Shown here: positions 25,314 to 34,146 of the stretch, one piece after another
Numbering within the stretch: position 1 is the stretch's first letter
How the letters are laid out: every line of letters begins with the position of its first letter
Source: Jidongwangia harbinensis
GTDB lineage: Bacteria > Actinomycetota > Actinomycetes > Mycobacteriales > Micromonosporaceae
DNA length: 64,000 nucleotides
NCBI RefSeq assembly: GCF_020216025.1
Contig: NZ_JAIWNC010000027.1
Coordinates: forward strand, 86,585 to 150,584
Direction: 5' to 3'
The notes under the pieces: model-generated
The model's input: only the letters and a program-made list of their open reading frames with translations
What the model was told of the DNA's origin: nothing
Databases searched by the model: none
Made by a program: the position numbers and the translations under genes

Positions 25314-27346
25314 CATCGGTCCGTCCGGCACCGGCCCCGGCGGCGAGGAAACCCTCGCCGCCGGGGCCCGGCTCCCTCACGAAGACCCAGCGACGGCTGG
25401 GCCGGGACTGGCGGCTGTCGGCACTGTTCCTGGCGCCGATGGCCCTGCTGGTCGGCGGCCTCGTGCTCGTGCCGATCGCCCGGTCGATCATCACCAGCAC
25501 CACGGAACGGCACGGGCAGGAGAGCGTCTTCGTCGGCCTGGGCAACTACCTCGCGCTCGCCGGCGACGAGCAGTTCCACACGGGCGTGGTGAACTCGTTC
25601 GTCTTCACCGTGTACGCCGAGGTGTTCAAGGTGGTGCTGGGGCTGGCCGCGGCGCTGCTGCTGCACCACCGGCGTCGAGGGCGGGCCGTGCTGGCCGGGC
25701 TGCTCCTGATGCCCTGGGTGGTGCCGACCGTGGTGACGGCGTTCAGCTGGCGCTCGCTGCTCGACCCGATCTTCGGCAGCGTCAACATGCTGCTCACCAA
25801 GTCGGGGATCGGTCCGCTGCTGGTCGACCTGCACCTGGTCGACAGCTGGCCCGCGGGCTGGCTCTCCGACCCGTCGCTGGCCATGCCGTCGGTGATCATG
25901 GTCAACGTCTGGAAGGGCGTGCCGTTCTTCACCGTCTGCTTCCTCGCCGGGTTGAAGGCCATCCCGGCGGACCTGTACGAGGCGGCGACGATCGACGGCG
26001 CCTCGCCGTGGCAGCGGTTCGCCAACGTGACGCTGCCCGGACTGCGCCACGTGATCACCGTGACGGTGACCCTCTCGTCGATCTGGACGTTCAACAACTT
26101 CGACCTGATCTGGTTGCTGACCCAGGGCGGCCCAGGCGACGTGACCGCGCCGTACGTGCTCGTGGCGTACTCGAAGGCGATCCTGCAGTTGCAGTACGGC
26201 GCCGGGGCCGCGGTCACGCTGATCATGCTGCCGATCATCGGCGCGCTGGTCTTCTTCCTGGTCCGTCAGCTGCGCCAGGACCCGGGCGTCAAGCTGCCCG
26301 GGCGGACCCGGACGGCGCGCTGGGTCGGGTCGATGCGGTGGACCCCGACGGCGCGCAAGGCGCTGCCGTGGGTCGCCACCGCGGTGGTCACCGGCCTGCT
26401 GATCTGGGCGTCACCACAGATCTTCTGGAAGGCCGCCGTGGTCCTCGCGGTGTTCCTCCTGATCGCCGCGGCCGTCGGCCGGGTGGTCTCCACGCTGAAG
26501 TCCCGGGGAGGTGGCCGGGCGTCGTCGGTGGTGTCGGGCCTCGGATCCGGTGTCGCGCTGGCCGGGTTGCTGGTGTTCGTGCTGGCCCCGCTGTACTGGA
26601 TCGCGGTCACGGCGTTCAAGACCGAGGGCCAGGTCGTCACGCGCGAACGCGATCTGTGGCCGACGCCGTGGACGCTGGAGCAGTTCGGTGCCCTGTTCAC
26701 CAACCAGCCGTTCGGCCGCTGGTACGCCAACACCCTGCTGGTGTCCGCGGCGTCCACCGCGGTGGCCCTGGTCTGCGCCGCCCTGGCCGGCTACGCGCTG
26801 GCCCGGCTGCGGTTCCGCGGGGCGCAGGGCTTCACCGTCACGGTGCTGCTCACCTACGTCATGCCGGGTGCGCTGCTGTTCATCCCGCTGTACCAGATGC
26901 TCATCGGCGTGCGGCTCACCGACTCGTTGTGGTCGCTGGTGGTGACGTACCCGACCTTCACGCTTCCGTTCGCCACCTGGCTGCTGGTCGGGTACTTCTC
27001 GTCGATCCCGATCGAGCTGGAGGAGGCCGCGCTGGTCGACGGCTGCAGCCGCATCCAGGCGTTCGGCCGGGTGGTGCTGCCGCTGGCCAAGCCGGGCCTG
27101 CTGGCGGTGGCGCTGTTCACCCTGACCAACGCGTGGAACGAGTTCCTCTTCGCCTTCGTGTTCATCACGAAGGACGAGTACAAGACGCTCCCCGTCGGCA
27201 TGCAGTCGATGATCGCCGGGGACGTCGTACCGCAGGGTCAGCTGGCGGCGGCGTCGCTGCTGGTCAGCATCCCGGTGGTGATCATGTACGCGTTCGGGCA
27301 GCGCTTCCTCACCGAAGGGCTCACCGCCGGCGCGGTGAAGGGCTGA
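25310..27346 (+). CDS. Fused two-domain ABC sugar permease (MalF-like + MalG-like)
   Basis: 678 residues that join two permeases normally made as separate proteins. First half, ~35-320, has six predicted membrane helices and the EAA loop EAATIDGASPWQRFANVTLP. Second half, ~420-678, has another set and the EAA loop EEAALVDGCSRIQAFGRVVL. A linker with two extra hydrophobic helices (~345-390) joins them. The stop/start overlap with the binding-protein gene gives translational coupling. No ATPase gene is nearby; such actinomycete sugar importers often share one MsiK-type ATPase (family knowledge). The 3' end overlaps the convergent LuxR gene by 26 bp. Confidence 0.9.
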   Translation: MTSVRPAPAPAARKPSPPGPGSLTKTQRRLGRDWRLSALFLAPMALLVGGLVLVPIARSIITSTTERHGQESVFVGLGNYLALAGDEQFHTGVVNSFVFTVYAEVFKVVLGLAAALLLHHRRRGRAVLAGLLLMPWVVPTVVTAFSWRSLLDPIFGSVNMLLTKSGIGPLLVDLHLVDSWPAGWLSDPSLAMPSVIMVNVWKGVPFFTVCFLAGLKAIPADLYEAATIDGASPWQRFANVTLPGLRHVITVTVTLSSIWTFNNFDLIWLLTQGGPGDVTAPYVLVAYSKAILQLQYGAGAAVTLIMLPIIGALVFFLVRQLRQDPGVKLPGRTRTARWVGSMRWTPTARKALPWVATAVVTGLLIWASPQIFWKAAVVLAVFLLIAAAVGRVVSTLKSRGGGRASSVVSGLGSGVALAGLLVFVLAPLYWIAVTAFKTEGQVVTRERDLWPTPWTLEQFGALFTNQPFGRWYANTLLVSAASTAVALVCAALAGYALARLRFRGAQGFTVTVLLTYVMPGALLFIPLYQMLIGVRLTDSLWSLVVTYPTFTLPFATWLLVGYFSSIPIELEEAALVDGCSRIQAFGRVVLPLAKPGLLAVALFTLTNAWNEFLFAFVFITKDEYKTLPVGMQSMIAGDVVPQGQLAAASLLVSIPVVIMYAFGQRFLTEGLTAGAVKG

Positions 27347-30194
27347 CCGGGGAACCCACGCCCGGTCCGGTCAACCGGCGGGTCCGGCCGTCGCCGGACC
27401 GCCGGTGCGAGTCGGCCAGCCCGGCCAGCTCGCTACGGTTGCGGACGCCCAGCTTGCGGTAGATCCGGGTGAGGTTCGCCTCCACCGTCTTCGCGCTGAT
27501 GGACAGGCGACCGGCCACCTCGACGTTGGTCAGGCCGGTCGCCACCAGCGCGCGGATCCGTTCCTCGGTGGGCGTCAACTGATCGGTCTCCGCCCGGTGC
27601 TGCCCGCACCGGCTCAGATCCACCTCCGCCTGCGCCGACCACAGCGGGGCGCCCAGCTCGTCGAAGACCCGCTTCGCGGCGCCCAGCGACGCGCGGGCCG
27701 CGCTCCACTGCCGGCCGGCCCGCAGAATCCGGCCCTGCACGAGCAGGGAGCGACCGCGCTCGAACGGCATCGGCAGGGCGTCGCAGACCTCCAGGGACCG
27801 GCCGGCGGCCCGGGCGGCGGAATGCAGGTCGCCCTCCGCGGCGGCGGCCGCCGCCGCACCGCGGTTGAGCACGACCAGCAGCCACGGCCGGCGGGCCACC
27901 GCCGCCCGGGCCCGCAGCCGGTCGAGCAGGCGGTGCGCCTCGGCCAGCCGGCCGGTGGCGATCGCGGCCTCCACCTGGTCGCCGTGGAACATGTGCCGCA
28001 CCGGTTCCGTGCGCCGCATGCCGTCGACCAGGTCGGCGGCCTGGCCGAGGTGGTGGGCGGCGCGCTCCGGATCCCCGACGGACAGCCCGATGAAGCCGAG
28101 GACCTGCAACAGCAAGGCGGCCTGGTACGGATCGCCGCCCTCGCGGGCCCGGGCGAGCGCCCGCCGGGCGGTGTCCTCGGCGGTGTCCACGGCACCCTGG
28201 TGCGCGGCCACCTGCGCGCTGGCGAACCAGCAGTGACCGAGCCAGTGCCGTTGGCCGGTCAGCTCGATGACCTGGATGGACCGCTCGGCCCCGGTGGCCG
28301 CCCGCGCCCAGTCCCCGAGCCAGCAGTCGATCTCGGACAGGTGCATCAAGGCATGCCCCATCGCGGGTTCGTCGCCGAATTCGGTGGCCAGGTGCAGCTC
28401 GAGCGCGAAGCGGGCCCGCGCCGCCACCGGGTCCGCGTACTTCTCCCAGGTGCCCAACATCTGCCGGCCCCAGGTGTCGGCCCAGTGCCGGGTCGGCCGC
28501 GCCGGCAGCAGCCGGGCGGCGCGGTCGAAGTCGTCCCGGGCGATGCCCCCGCCGTTGGCCAGCCGGAACACCCCGCGTACGGCCAACGCGCACGCCAGCA
28601 TCGCCGGTTCCGGCGCCGCACCCGGCCGGTGCAGAGCGGCGACGGCGGCCTCGGCGCTGGCCAGCTGCCCGCCCGCGTCGTGGGAGCTGAACCAGGCCAG
28701 CCGCAGGTGCAGTTCCGCCGTCAGCTGGGGGTCGTCGGCCACCGTGGCGAGGGCCGCGCGGCACAGCTCGGCGGCCTCCGCCGCGCTGCCCTGGTAGAAC
28801 GTGACCTCGGCCAGCTTGAGCAGCGCACGGGAGCGCAGCCGGTCCGCCGGGCAGCCGGTCACCACGGCCCGCAACAGGTCTTGAGCGCCCGCCGCGTCGC
28901 CGGCCGCGAACAGGCATTCCGCCGCCGCGACATTCCGCCGGTGCAGGTCGTCGAGGTCGGCGGCCGGGGTGCGGACCGCGGCCAGCCGCCACAGCTCCGC
29001 CGCCGAGATCGAGGACCCGCGGCGCCACGCCTGCTCGGCCCCCTGCTCCAGCAGGGCGGCGACGCCGGCATCGGGAACGTTGTTGGACAGCGCCAGATGA
29101 CGCGCCCGTTGCTCGACGTCGGTCACCACCGCGGTGAGCCGGCGGTGCGCGCGCTGACCGTGTTCGGTCGAGGTCAGCGCGCGTACGGCGGAGGAGTACA
29201 GCGGGTGGCTGAACCGGATGCGGCCATGGGTGACCTGCACGATGCCCGCCTCCTCGGCCGGCGCCACGGGGGACACCGCACCGTCGGGCACGCCGAGGGC
29301 CGCGCGCACCGTGCCCAGCGTGGGCTGCGCCAGCAGCGCGGCGTACCGCAGGGCCTCGAAGACCGGTTCGGGCAGCGCCCGGATCCGCCGGCACAGCAAC
29401 GCGATCACCGGTTCCGGGACCGGCGGCGGCTCGCCGGGCCGCAGGCGATGCCCGGCGCGCTGCAGCGACAGGGCGATCTCCACGGCGTTCAGCGGGTTTC
29501 CGCCGGCGCTATGGTGGATCATCCGCAGTTCGGGCAGGGCGTACTCGAGTCCGGTCCGGGCGAGCAGCACCCGGCGCAGCGACGGCAGGTCCAGCGGGCC
29601 GAGGCTCAGGCTCGTCAGCCGTCCGGCGGGCAGCGCCGCGGCCAGCCCGAACGGGGGCGGCGCCGGCGATTCCGTGCGGCGGGTGGCCAGCAGGCCCACC
29701 GGCTCGTCGGCGAGCCGGCGTGCCAGGTAGCTGAGCAGCCGGCAGCTGGCCTCGTCCACCCACTGCGCGTCGTCGACGGCCAGCAGCACCGGCCCGCTCC
29801 GGGCCAGCGCCCGCACCGCGGACAGCGTCGCCGCGGCCAGAGCACGTTCGGGCCACGGCGGGTCGTCGGCCGCCCGGCACAGCAACGCCACCTCCAGGGC
29901 GGCCACCTGCGGCGCGGGCAGATCGGGAGCGACCAGATCGAGTACGCCGTCGAGCAGGTCACCCAGCGCGCTGAGGGTCAGCGCGGCCTCGGCCTCCGCG
30001 GGCCGGCAGAGCAGTACCCGGTAGCCCCGCGCGCGGGCGTTCGCGACGCCGTGGTGCCACAACGTGGTCTTCCCCATGCCGGCCTCGCCGTTCAGAACCA
30101 GTGCCGTGGCGCCACCGGGCAGTGTGTCGAGGAACCCGCCGATCGCGGCCAGCTCGGTGACCCGGCCCTCCGCGTCAGGTAGCTCGTCCGCCAT
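27321..30194 (-). CDS. LAL-type LuxR regulator with N-terminal AAA ATPase
   Basis: 957 residues. Walker A NGEAGMGKTTLW near residue 40, Walker B VLLAVDDAQWVDEAS near 140, a long TPR-like helical middle, and a C-terminal LuxR HTH, residues ~885-940 (LTPTEERIRALVATGLTNVE, then SISAKTVEANLTRIYRKLGV). The ATG at 30194 is preferred over a GTG 6 bp upstream because a G-run SD sits just before it. These large ATP-dependent activators often govern sugar use or secondary metabolism. It converges on the sugar-transport operon and has a 15-bp palindrome in its own promoter region. Confidence 0.92.
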   Translation of the reverse strand: MADELPDAEGRVTELAAIGGFLDTLPGGATALVLNGEAGMGKTTLWHHGVANARARGYRVLLCRPAEAEAALTLSALGDLLDGVLDLVAPDLPAPQVAALEVALLCRAADDPPWPERALAAATLSAVRALARSGPVLLAVDDAQWVDEASCRLLSYLARRLADEPVGLLATRRTESPAPPPFGLAAALPAGRLTSLSLGPLDLPSLRRVLLARTGLEYALPELRMIHHSAGGNPLNAVEIALSLQRAGHRLRPGEPPPVPEPVIALLCRRIRALPEPVFEALRYAALLAQPTLGTVRAALGVPDGAVSPVAPAEEAGIVQVTHGRIRFSHPLYSSAVRALTSTEHGQRAHRRLTAVVTDVEQRARHLALSNNVPDAGVAALLEQGAEQAWRRGSSISAAELWRLAAVRTPAADLDDLHRRNVAAAECLFAAGDAAGAQDLLRAVVTGCPADRLRSRALLKLAEVTFYQGSAAEAAELCRAALATVADDPQLTAELHLRLAWFSSHDAGGQLASAEAAVAALHRPGAAPEPAMLACALAVRGVFRLANGGGIARDDFDRAARLLPARPTRHWADTWGRQMLGTWEKYADPVAARARFALELHLATEFGDEPAMGHALMHLSEIDCWLGDWARAATGAERSIQVIELTGQRHWLGHCWFASAQVAAHQGAVDTAEDTARRALARAREGGDPYQAALLLQVLGFIGLSVGDPERAAHHLGQAADLVDGMRRTEPVRHMFHGDQVEAAIATGRLAEAHRLLDRLRARAAVARRPWLLVVLNRGAAAAAAAEGDLHSAARAAGRSLEVCDALPMPFERGRSLLVQGRILRAGRQWSAARASLGAAKRVFDELGAPLWSAQAEVDLSRCGQHRAETDQLTPTEERIRALVATGLTNVEVAGRLSISAKTVEANLTRIYRKLGVRNRSELAGLADSHRRSGDGRTRRLTGPGVGSPVSPSPRRR

Positions 30195-30217
30195 GCCCAC
30201 CCCCGTCGATCCTCTGG

Positions 30218-30243
30218 CGTTTCAGTGAAACGTCCATCGATGG
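30218..30243. promoter_or_regulatory. Palindromes upstream of the LAL regulator
   Basis: CGTTTCAGTGAAACG (30218-30232, 7+1+7, perfect arms) and CCATCGATGG (30234-30243) lie 24-50 bp before the regulator start, in the intergenic region shared with the divergent secreted-protein gene. Candidate operator for autoregulation or divergent control. Confidence 0.5.
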
Positions 30244-30450
30244 GCTTTGTCATCCGAAGTGGAGTGTCGGGTTTACGCCGACCCTCGGACCCCGGTCGAT
30301 CGTCGGCGGGGGGTTTCCCCGATTCCTCTGTGCGCGGCAGGCGGCACGGTGATTGACGGCGGACGCGCCGGCCGGCCCGGCAGGGCGGGACCGGCCGCCG
30401 TCCGAACACGCTCGTCGACCCCGATGAGCAACCGACCGATAGGGGGGAAC

Positions 30451-31302
30451 ATGACCGTACGCACCATGTTGCGGTCCACGACCGGGCTGGCCGCCGCGCT
30501 GGCCACCGTGGTTGCCGTCACGCTGGCCGGACCGGCCGCACCGGCCCAGGCCGCTCCGTGGGACGGCTTCACCGCCTCCTGCTCCACCGCGTCACCGGTG
30601 CTGGAGTACTGGGCGACCGGCAAGTCCTGGGCTCAGTTCGACGCGCTCGCCACGACCCACTTCAACGCGGGGCGGCGGGTGGCCCAGTTCGACATCGAGG
30701 GCAACGGCATCACCGCGGTGTGGCAGCCCGGCACCGGCACCGAGCGGATCCGCTGGAACCACGACTGGGACGAGTTCCTGGCGCTGGACAGTACCTACTT
30801 CGCGCAGGGGCTCCGGCTGGTCGACATCGACCGGGACGGAGACGACTGGGCCGGAGTGTGGCGGCCGGGTTCCGGGGGCCAGTTCGTGCGGTCCGGCATC
30901 CCGTCCTGGAAGGACTTCGAGAATGAGAACACGGTCCAGTTCAACCGGGGGAGGCGGCTGGTCGACGTGGTCATCGAGGACGACGACGACATCGCCGCGG
31001 TCTGGCGCGGCGACCAGGGCACGGCCGCGGAGGTCTATCAGTACGGCATCCCGGCCACCGGCGTGGACGAGAACAACATGAGCGAGTTCGACCGGGTCAA
31101 TGCACGGAACAAGCGGCGCGGGTACGACCTCAAGATCCTCAAGACCCACCCCAACGACTCGTACGTGATGGCGGTCTGGCGGCACCGCGGCGGTAGCTTC
31201 GGCCAGTCCGACACCCGGTACCAGCGGTTGGAGTCGTTCGAGACCTTCGAGGCGAACTGCCGCAGCGCCGGTCGCATGATCACCACGATCGACGTGAAGT
31301 AG
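30451..31302 (+). CDS. Secreted protein with BTRD1-like tandem repeats
   Basis: 283 residues. Signal peptide ending near residue 35 (LAGPAAPAQAA). The mature part is about five copies of a ~45-residue unit with the core (V)xGVWxPGxGxQFxRxG followed by a W/F-DEFxxxxxxYFxxGxRLVDID helix-strand. This matches the bacterial tandem repeat 1 type known from polyglycine hydrolases and related secreted proteins. There is no catalytic serine-hydrolase domain here, so it is a stand-alone repeat protein. The ATG at 30451 follows AGGGGGGAAC. Divergent from the LAL regulator across 256 bp. Confidence 0.75.
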   Translation: MTVRTMLRSTTGLAAALATVVAVTLAGPAAPAQAAPWDGFTASCSTASPVLEYWATGKSWAQFDALATTHFNAGRRVAQFDIEGNGITAVWQPGTGTERIRWNHDWDEFLALDSTYFAQGLRLVDIDRDGDDWAGVWRPGSGGQFVRSGIPSWKDFENENTVQFNRGRRLVDVVIEDDDDIAAVWRGDQGTAAEVYQYGIPATGVDENNMSEFDRVNARNKRRGYDLKILKTHPNDSYVMAVWRHRGGSFGQSDTRYQRLESFETFEANCRSAGRMITTIDVK

Positions 31303-31317
31303 CCCACCGGCGGTGGG
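31303..31317 (+). terminator. Short hairpin directly after the repeat-protein stop
   Basis: CCCACC-GGC-GGTGGG at 31303-31317 begins immediately after the TAG stop. It is followed by AAA and lies between convergent genes. A plausible intrinsic-type terminator. Confidence 0.55.
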
Positions 31318-31319
31318 AA

Positions 31320-31460
31320 AGGCCCGTGGTGGGGCCCGGGGTGACCCGGGGGACCCCCCCCGCGGTGCCGGGGCCGGGGGGGGCCCCCCGGTCCTGCCCC
31401 CCGCGGGGGGGGGGACCGGCCGGGGGCCCCCCGGGGGTCCCCGGGGCCCCCCACGCCTGC
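31320..31460. repeat. Homopolymeric G/C-tract region
   Basis: About 140 bp made almost wholly of G-runs and C-runs of 4-10 bases, including several self-complementary CCCCGGGG-like blocks. It lies between convergent genes. It may form G-quadruplex or very strong hairpins, or it may be a low-quality stretch of the sequence. No gene is recognised here. Confidence 0.6.
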
Positions 31461-31559
31461 GTTCCCGGACCGGGGCTGACCGCCCGGACCATGGTCCGGA
31501 TCCGCGACCGGTTCAGTCCGATCACTCGGAGGCGGTTGCGGCGAAGGCCTCCGGCGGGA

Positions 31560-32204
31560 TCAGCCGGTGGCGGACGTCTCTCGTCCCGCCGCGGCATACC
31601 GGGCGACGATGGTGCGGACGGCCTCGTCGACCACCTGAGTGGCGCGTTCGGCGCTCACCTCCCAGCCCGGCACCAGGAGGGTCGGCCAGAAGACGTAGTT
31701 GGAGATCATGCCCAGGAACTGGGTGGCGGCGAGATCAACGTCGTCAACCCGCACCGTTCCCGCTTCGTGCTCGGCCACGAGGTAGTCGCGTACGGACTCG
31801 AAGTAAGGCATCTTGCCCTGCGAGAACTGCGCGTGGGCCAGCTCGGGGAAGCGCGGCAGCTCGGCGATGACGATTCGGAACAGGTCGGTCATCCGGGACT
31901 GGCGCAACAGCTCGGCGTAGCGGTGACCGATGGTGCTGAGCCCGTCGACGAGGTTGCCCGCCGGCGGTGGATTCCTTTCGTCGGCCGTCGACCAGGACTC
32001 GGTGACGATGGCGTCGAACAGGACGGCCTTGCTCGGAAACTGCTTGAACAGGGTGGCCCGGGAAACGCCCGAGCGCTCCGCGATCTGCGCCAGCGACGTC
32101 CGGTCGTAGCCCGACTCGAGGAACAGCGCGGTCGCGGCCGTCACGATCAGTGCGCGCTTCTCCTGGGCGACGCGCTGGTGGTACGTCGTCACGATCCGGC
32201 TCAT
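31560..32204 (-). CDS. TetR/AcrR family transcriptional regulator
   Basis: 214 residues. N-terminal HTH: RALIVTAATALFLESGYDRT, SLAQIAERSGVSRATLFKQFPSKAVLFDAI (about 17-65). The C-terminal domain is helical and ends with a Trp-containing helix (FWPTLLVPGWEVSAERATQV). Divergent from an SDR gene. The 113-bp spacer carries two near-identical 20-bp inverted repeats that are convincing binding sites for this protein. Confidence 0.92.
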   Translation of the reverse strand: MSRIVTTYHQRVAQEKRALIVTAATALFLESGYDRTSLAQIAERSGVSRATLFKQFPSKAVLFDAIVTESWSTADERNPPPAGNLVDGLSTIGHRYAELLRQSRMTDLFRIVIAELPRFPELAHAQFSQGKMPYFESVRDYLVAEHEAGTVRVDDVDLAATQFLGMISNYVFWPTLLVPGWEVSAERATQVVDEAVRTIVARYAAAGRETSATG

Positions 32205-32219
32205 CGGCCGAGCATACGA

Positions 32220-32239
32220 GGTGAGTGGCTTGACTCACC
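32220..32239. promoter_or_regulatory. TetR operator copy 1
   Basis: GGTGAGT-N6-ACTCACC, a perfect 7-bp inverted repeat 16 bp from the TetR start codon. The same arms recur at 32268-32287, with 48 bp between centres. Confidence 0.75.
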
Positions 32240-32267
32240 TCTGCCGCCCACCTAGGGTCGGGGCAAT

Positions 32268-32287
32268 GGTGAGTCGCTCGGCTCACC
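32268..32287. promoter_or_regulatory. TetR operator copy 2
   Basis: GGTGAGT-N6-GCTCACC, extended to 9-bp arms (AATGGTGAG/CTCACCATT, 32265-32290). It lies 31 bp before the SDR start. Together with copy 1 it would let one regulator control both divergent genes. Confidence 0.75.
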
Positions 32288-32317
32288 ATTGGCCACCACC
32301 TGACGAGGGAACATCTG

Positions 32318-33097
32318 ATGCCCCGCTTCGACAACCAGACCGTGCTCGTGACCGGGGGGACCGGCGGCCAGGGCTCCAGCCACGTACGCGCCTTCCACCG
32401 GGAGGGAGCGAACGTGGTGATCGGCGGCATCGACGCCGAACGCGGCGCCGCTCTCGCCGGCGAGCTCGGGACCCGGGCACGCTTCACCCGCCTCGACGTC
32501 ACCGACGAGAGGTCGTGGTCCGCCGCCGTACTGGCCGCCGAGAGCGCCTTCGGCGCCCTGAACGTGCTCGTCAACAACGCGGGCGTGCAGAACCCGCCGG
32601 CGCCGATCGAGAACACGGACCAGGCCACGTGGTCGCGCATCCTGGACGTCAACCTCACCGGGACCTTCCTCGGTATCAAGGTCGCCGCCCCCGCTCTGCG
32701 CCGCGCGGCCGGGGGAGTCATCGTCAACATCGCCTCGACGATGGGCCTGGGCGGCACGGCGCACTACGCGCCGTACGTCGCCAGCAAGTGGGCCGTGCGT
32801 GGTCTCACCCGAACGGCAGCGCTCGAGCTCGGCCGCGACCACATCCGGGTGAACACCATCCACCCCGGCGTGATCGCGACCTCCTTCATCCAGGAACCGG
32901 CGGCCGGCGCCGCCACGGCAATCGCCGACTTCTACTCACCCGAGCCGTTCGCCATCCCCCGGCTCGGCGAACCGACCGACGTCACCCGGCTGCTTCTGTT
33001 CCTCACGTCGTCGGACGCCTCGTTCATCACGGGTTCGGAGTACGTCATCGACGGTGGACTCCTGCTGGGCCCCGCCCTTCAGGCCGAGGCCGCATGA
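32318..33097 (+). CDS. Short-chain dehydrogenase/reductase
   Basis: 259 residues, classical SDR. Cofactor loop TGGTGGQGSSHVRAF, NNAG motif in VLVNNAGVQNPP, active-site Ser in NIASTMGLGG and the YxxxK pair in YAPYVASKWAVRG. The C-terminal PHP-like region is NTIHPGVIATSF and the end is SFITGSEYVIDGG. NAD(P)H-dependent alcohol/ketone interconversion; substrate unknown. Controlled by the divergent TetR regulator through the paired operators. The cyclase-family gene follows after 123 bp and may belong to the same pathway. Confidence 0.93.
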   Translation: MPRFDNQTVLVTGGTGGQGSSHVRAFHREGANVVIGGIDAERGAALAGELGTRARFTRLDVTDERSWSAAVLAAESAFGALNVLVNNAGVQNPPAPIENTDQATWSRILDVNLTGTFLGIKVAAPALRRAAGGVIVNIASTMGLGGTAHYAPYVASKWAVRGLTRTAALELGRDHIRVNTIHPGVIATSFIQEPAAGAATAIADFYSPEPFAIPRLGEPTDVTRLLLFLTSSDASFITGSEYVIDGGLLLGPALQAEAA

Positions 33098-33220
33098 GCT
33101 GCCCAGGCGGAGCCCGATTGGGCACCGCCTGGGCAGCCGGTGGCCAGGCGGTCGCCGGCCGGTCCGGTGACGATCGGGTCTGCATCTTCCGCACACCCGT
33201 TCTTGCCTGGAGGCCGCCAC

Positions 33221-34105
33221 ATGACCGCCACAACTGACGACTTTCCCACCAACTGGGGACGGTGGGGCGACAGCGACGAGCGGGGCGCCGTCAACCTGAT
33301 CACCGACGAGGCCCGGTCCCGGGGCGCCGCCGAGGCCCGGACCGGCCGGACCGTGTCGATCGCCCGGATCACCACGCCGTACCCGTTGACCGGGGGTCCG
33401 ACGGCGACCACCACGGCGTCCTCGACCGCGGTACAGACCGCCATGATGTTCACCGGCATCGACGCTCCCGCCATGGCCGAGGTGATGGTCGTGACCACCC
33501 ACCACCCGGAGGTCACCCACCTCGACGCGATGAGTCACTGGGTCGCCGGCGGCAAGGTGTACCCGGGTGTCGACGCGGCCGACAGTTCCGGCCCCTCCGG
33601 CGTCCGGCACGGCGCGGCGGACGTCTACGCCGGCGGGATCCTCACCCGTGGCGTGCTGCTCGACCTGGCGCCCGGCGGGCGGCTGGCCGCGGGCCATCCG
33701 GTGACCGGTGCGGATCTGGACGCGGCCGCGGCCCGCGCCGGTGTCGAGGTGCTGTCCGGCGACGCGCTGGTGGTCCGGGGCGGCTGGAACACGAGCAACG
33801 ACTGGGGCCGGCCCGGGTGGCCGGGCATGACGGCGGACGCGGTCCGCTGGATGCACCGGCACGGGATCTCCGTCTACGCGGGCGACATCGGCGACGCCCG
33901 CCCGCCGATCCCGGGCGACGTGCCGGGCGCGCTGCACTTCCTCGCGCTGGGCCGGCTCGCCATCCCGCTGATCGACGGCGCCGACCCGGACGAGTTGGCG
34001 CAGACCTGTGCCGGCCTGGGCCGCTGGACGTTCCAGTTCGTCGTGGCGGTACCCCGGATCGCCGGAACGACCGGCCTCCCGGTGAATCCGCTCGCGGTGT
34101 TCTAG
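33221..34105 (+). CDS. Cyclase-family (kynurenine formamidase-like) metal hydrolase
   Basis: 294 residues. The metal-binding motif HLDAMSHW (HxDxxxH class) is present, with the family features DSDERGAVNLITDEARSRG and ADVYAGGILTRGVLLD. GDALVVRGGW and HRHGISVYAGDIGDA follow toward the C-terminus. The ATG at 33221 has GGAGG 8 bp upstream, which fixes the start over an earlier frame opening at 33140. The family hydrolyses amide or ester bonds with a bound metal. Same direction as the SDR gene; possibly a shared degradation route. Confidence 0.9.
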   Translation: MTATTDDFPTNWGRWGDSDERGAVNLITDEARSRGAAEARTGRTVSIARITTPYPLTGGPTATTTASSTAVQTAMMFTGIDAPAMAEVMVVTTHHPEVTHLDAMSHWVAGGKVYPGVDAADSSGPSGVRHGAADVYAGGILTRGVLLDLAPGGRLAAGHPVTGADLDAAAARAGVEVLSGDALVVRGGWNTSNDWGRPGWPGMTADAVRWMHRHGISVYAGDIGDARPPIPGDVPGALHFLALGRLAIPLIDGADPDELAQTCAGLGRWTFQFVVAVPRIAGTTGLPVNPLAVF

Positions 34106-34146
34106 GGCGGCCGGAGGGCGCGACACGGCCGGGTACAGTCGCCCGC

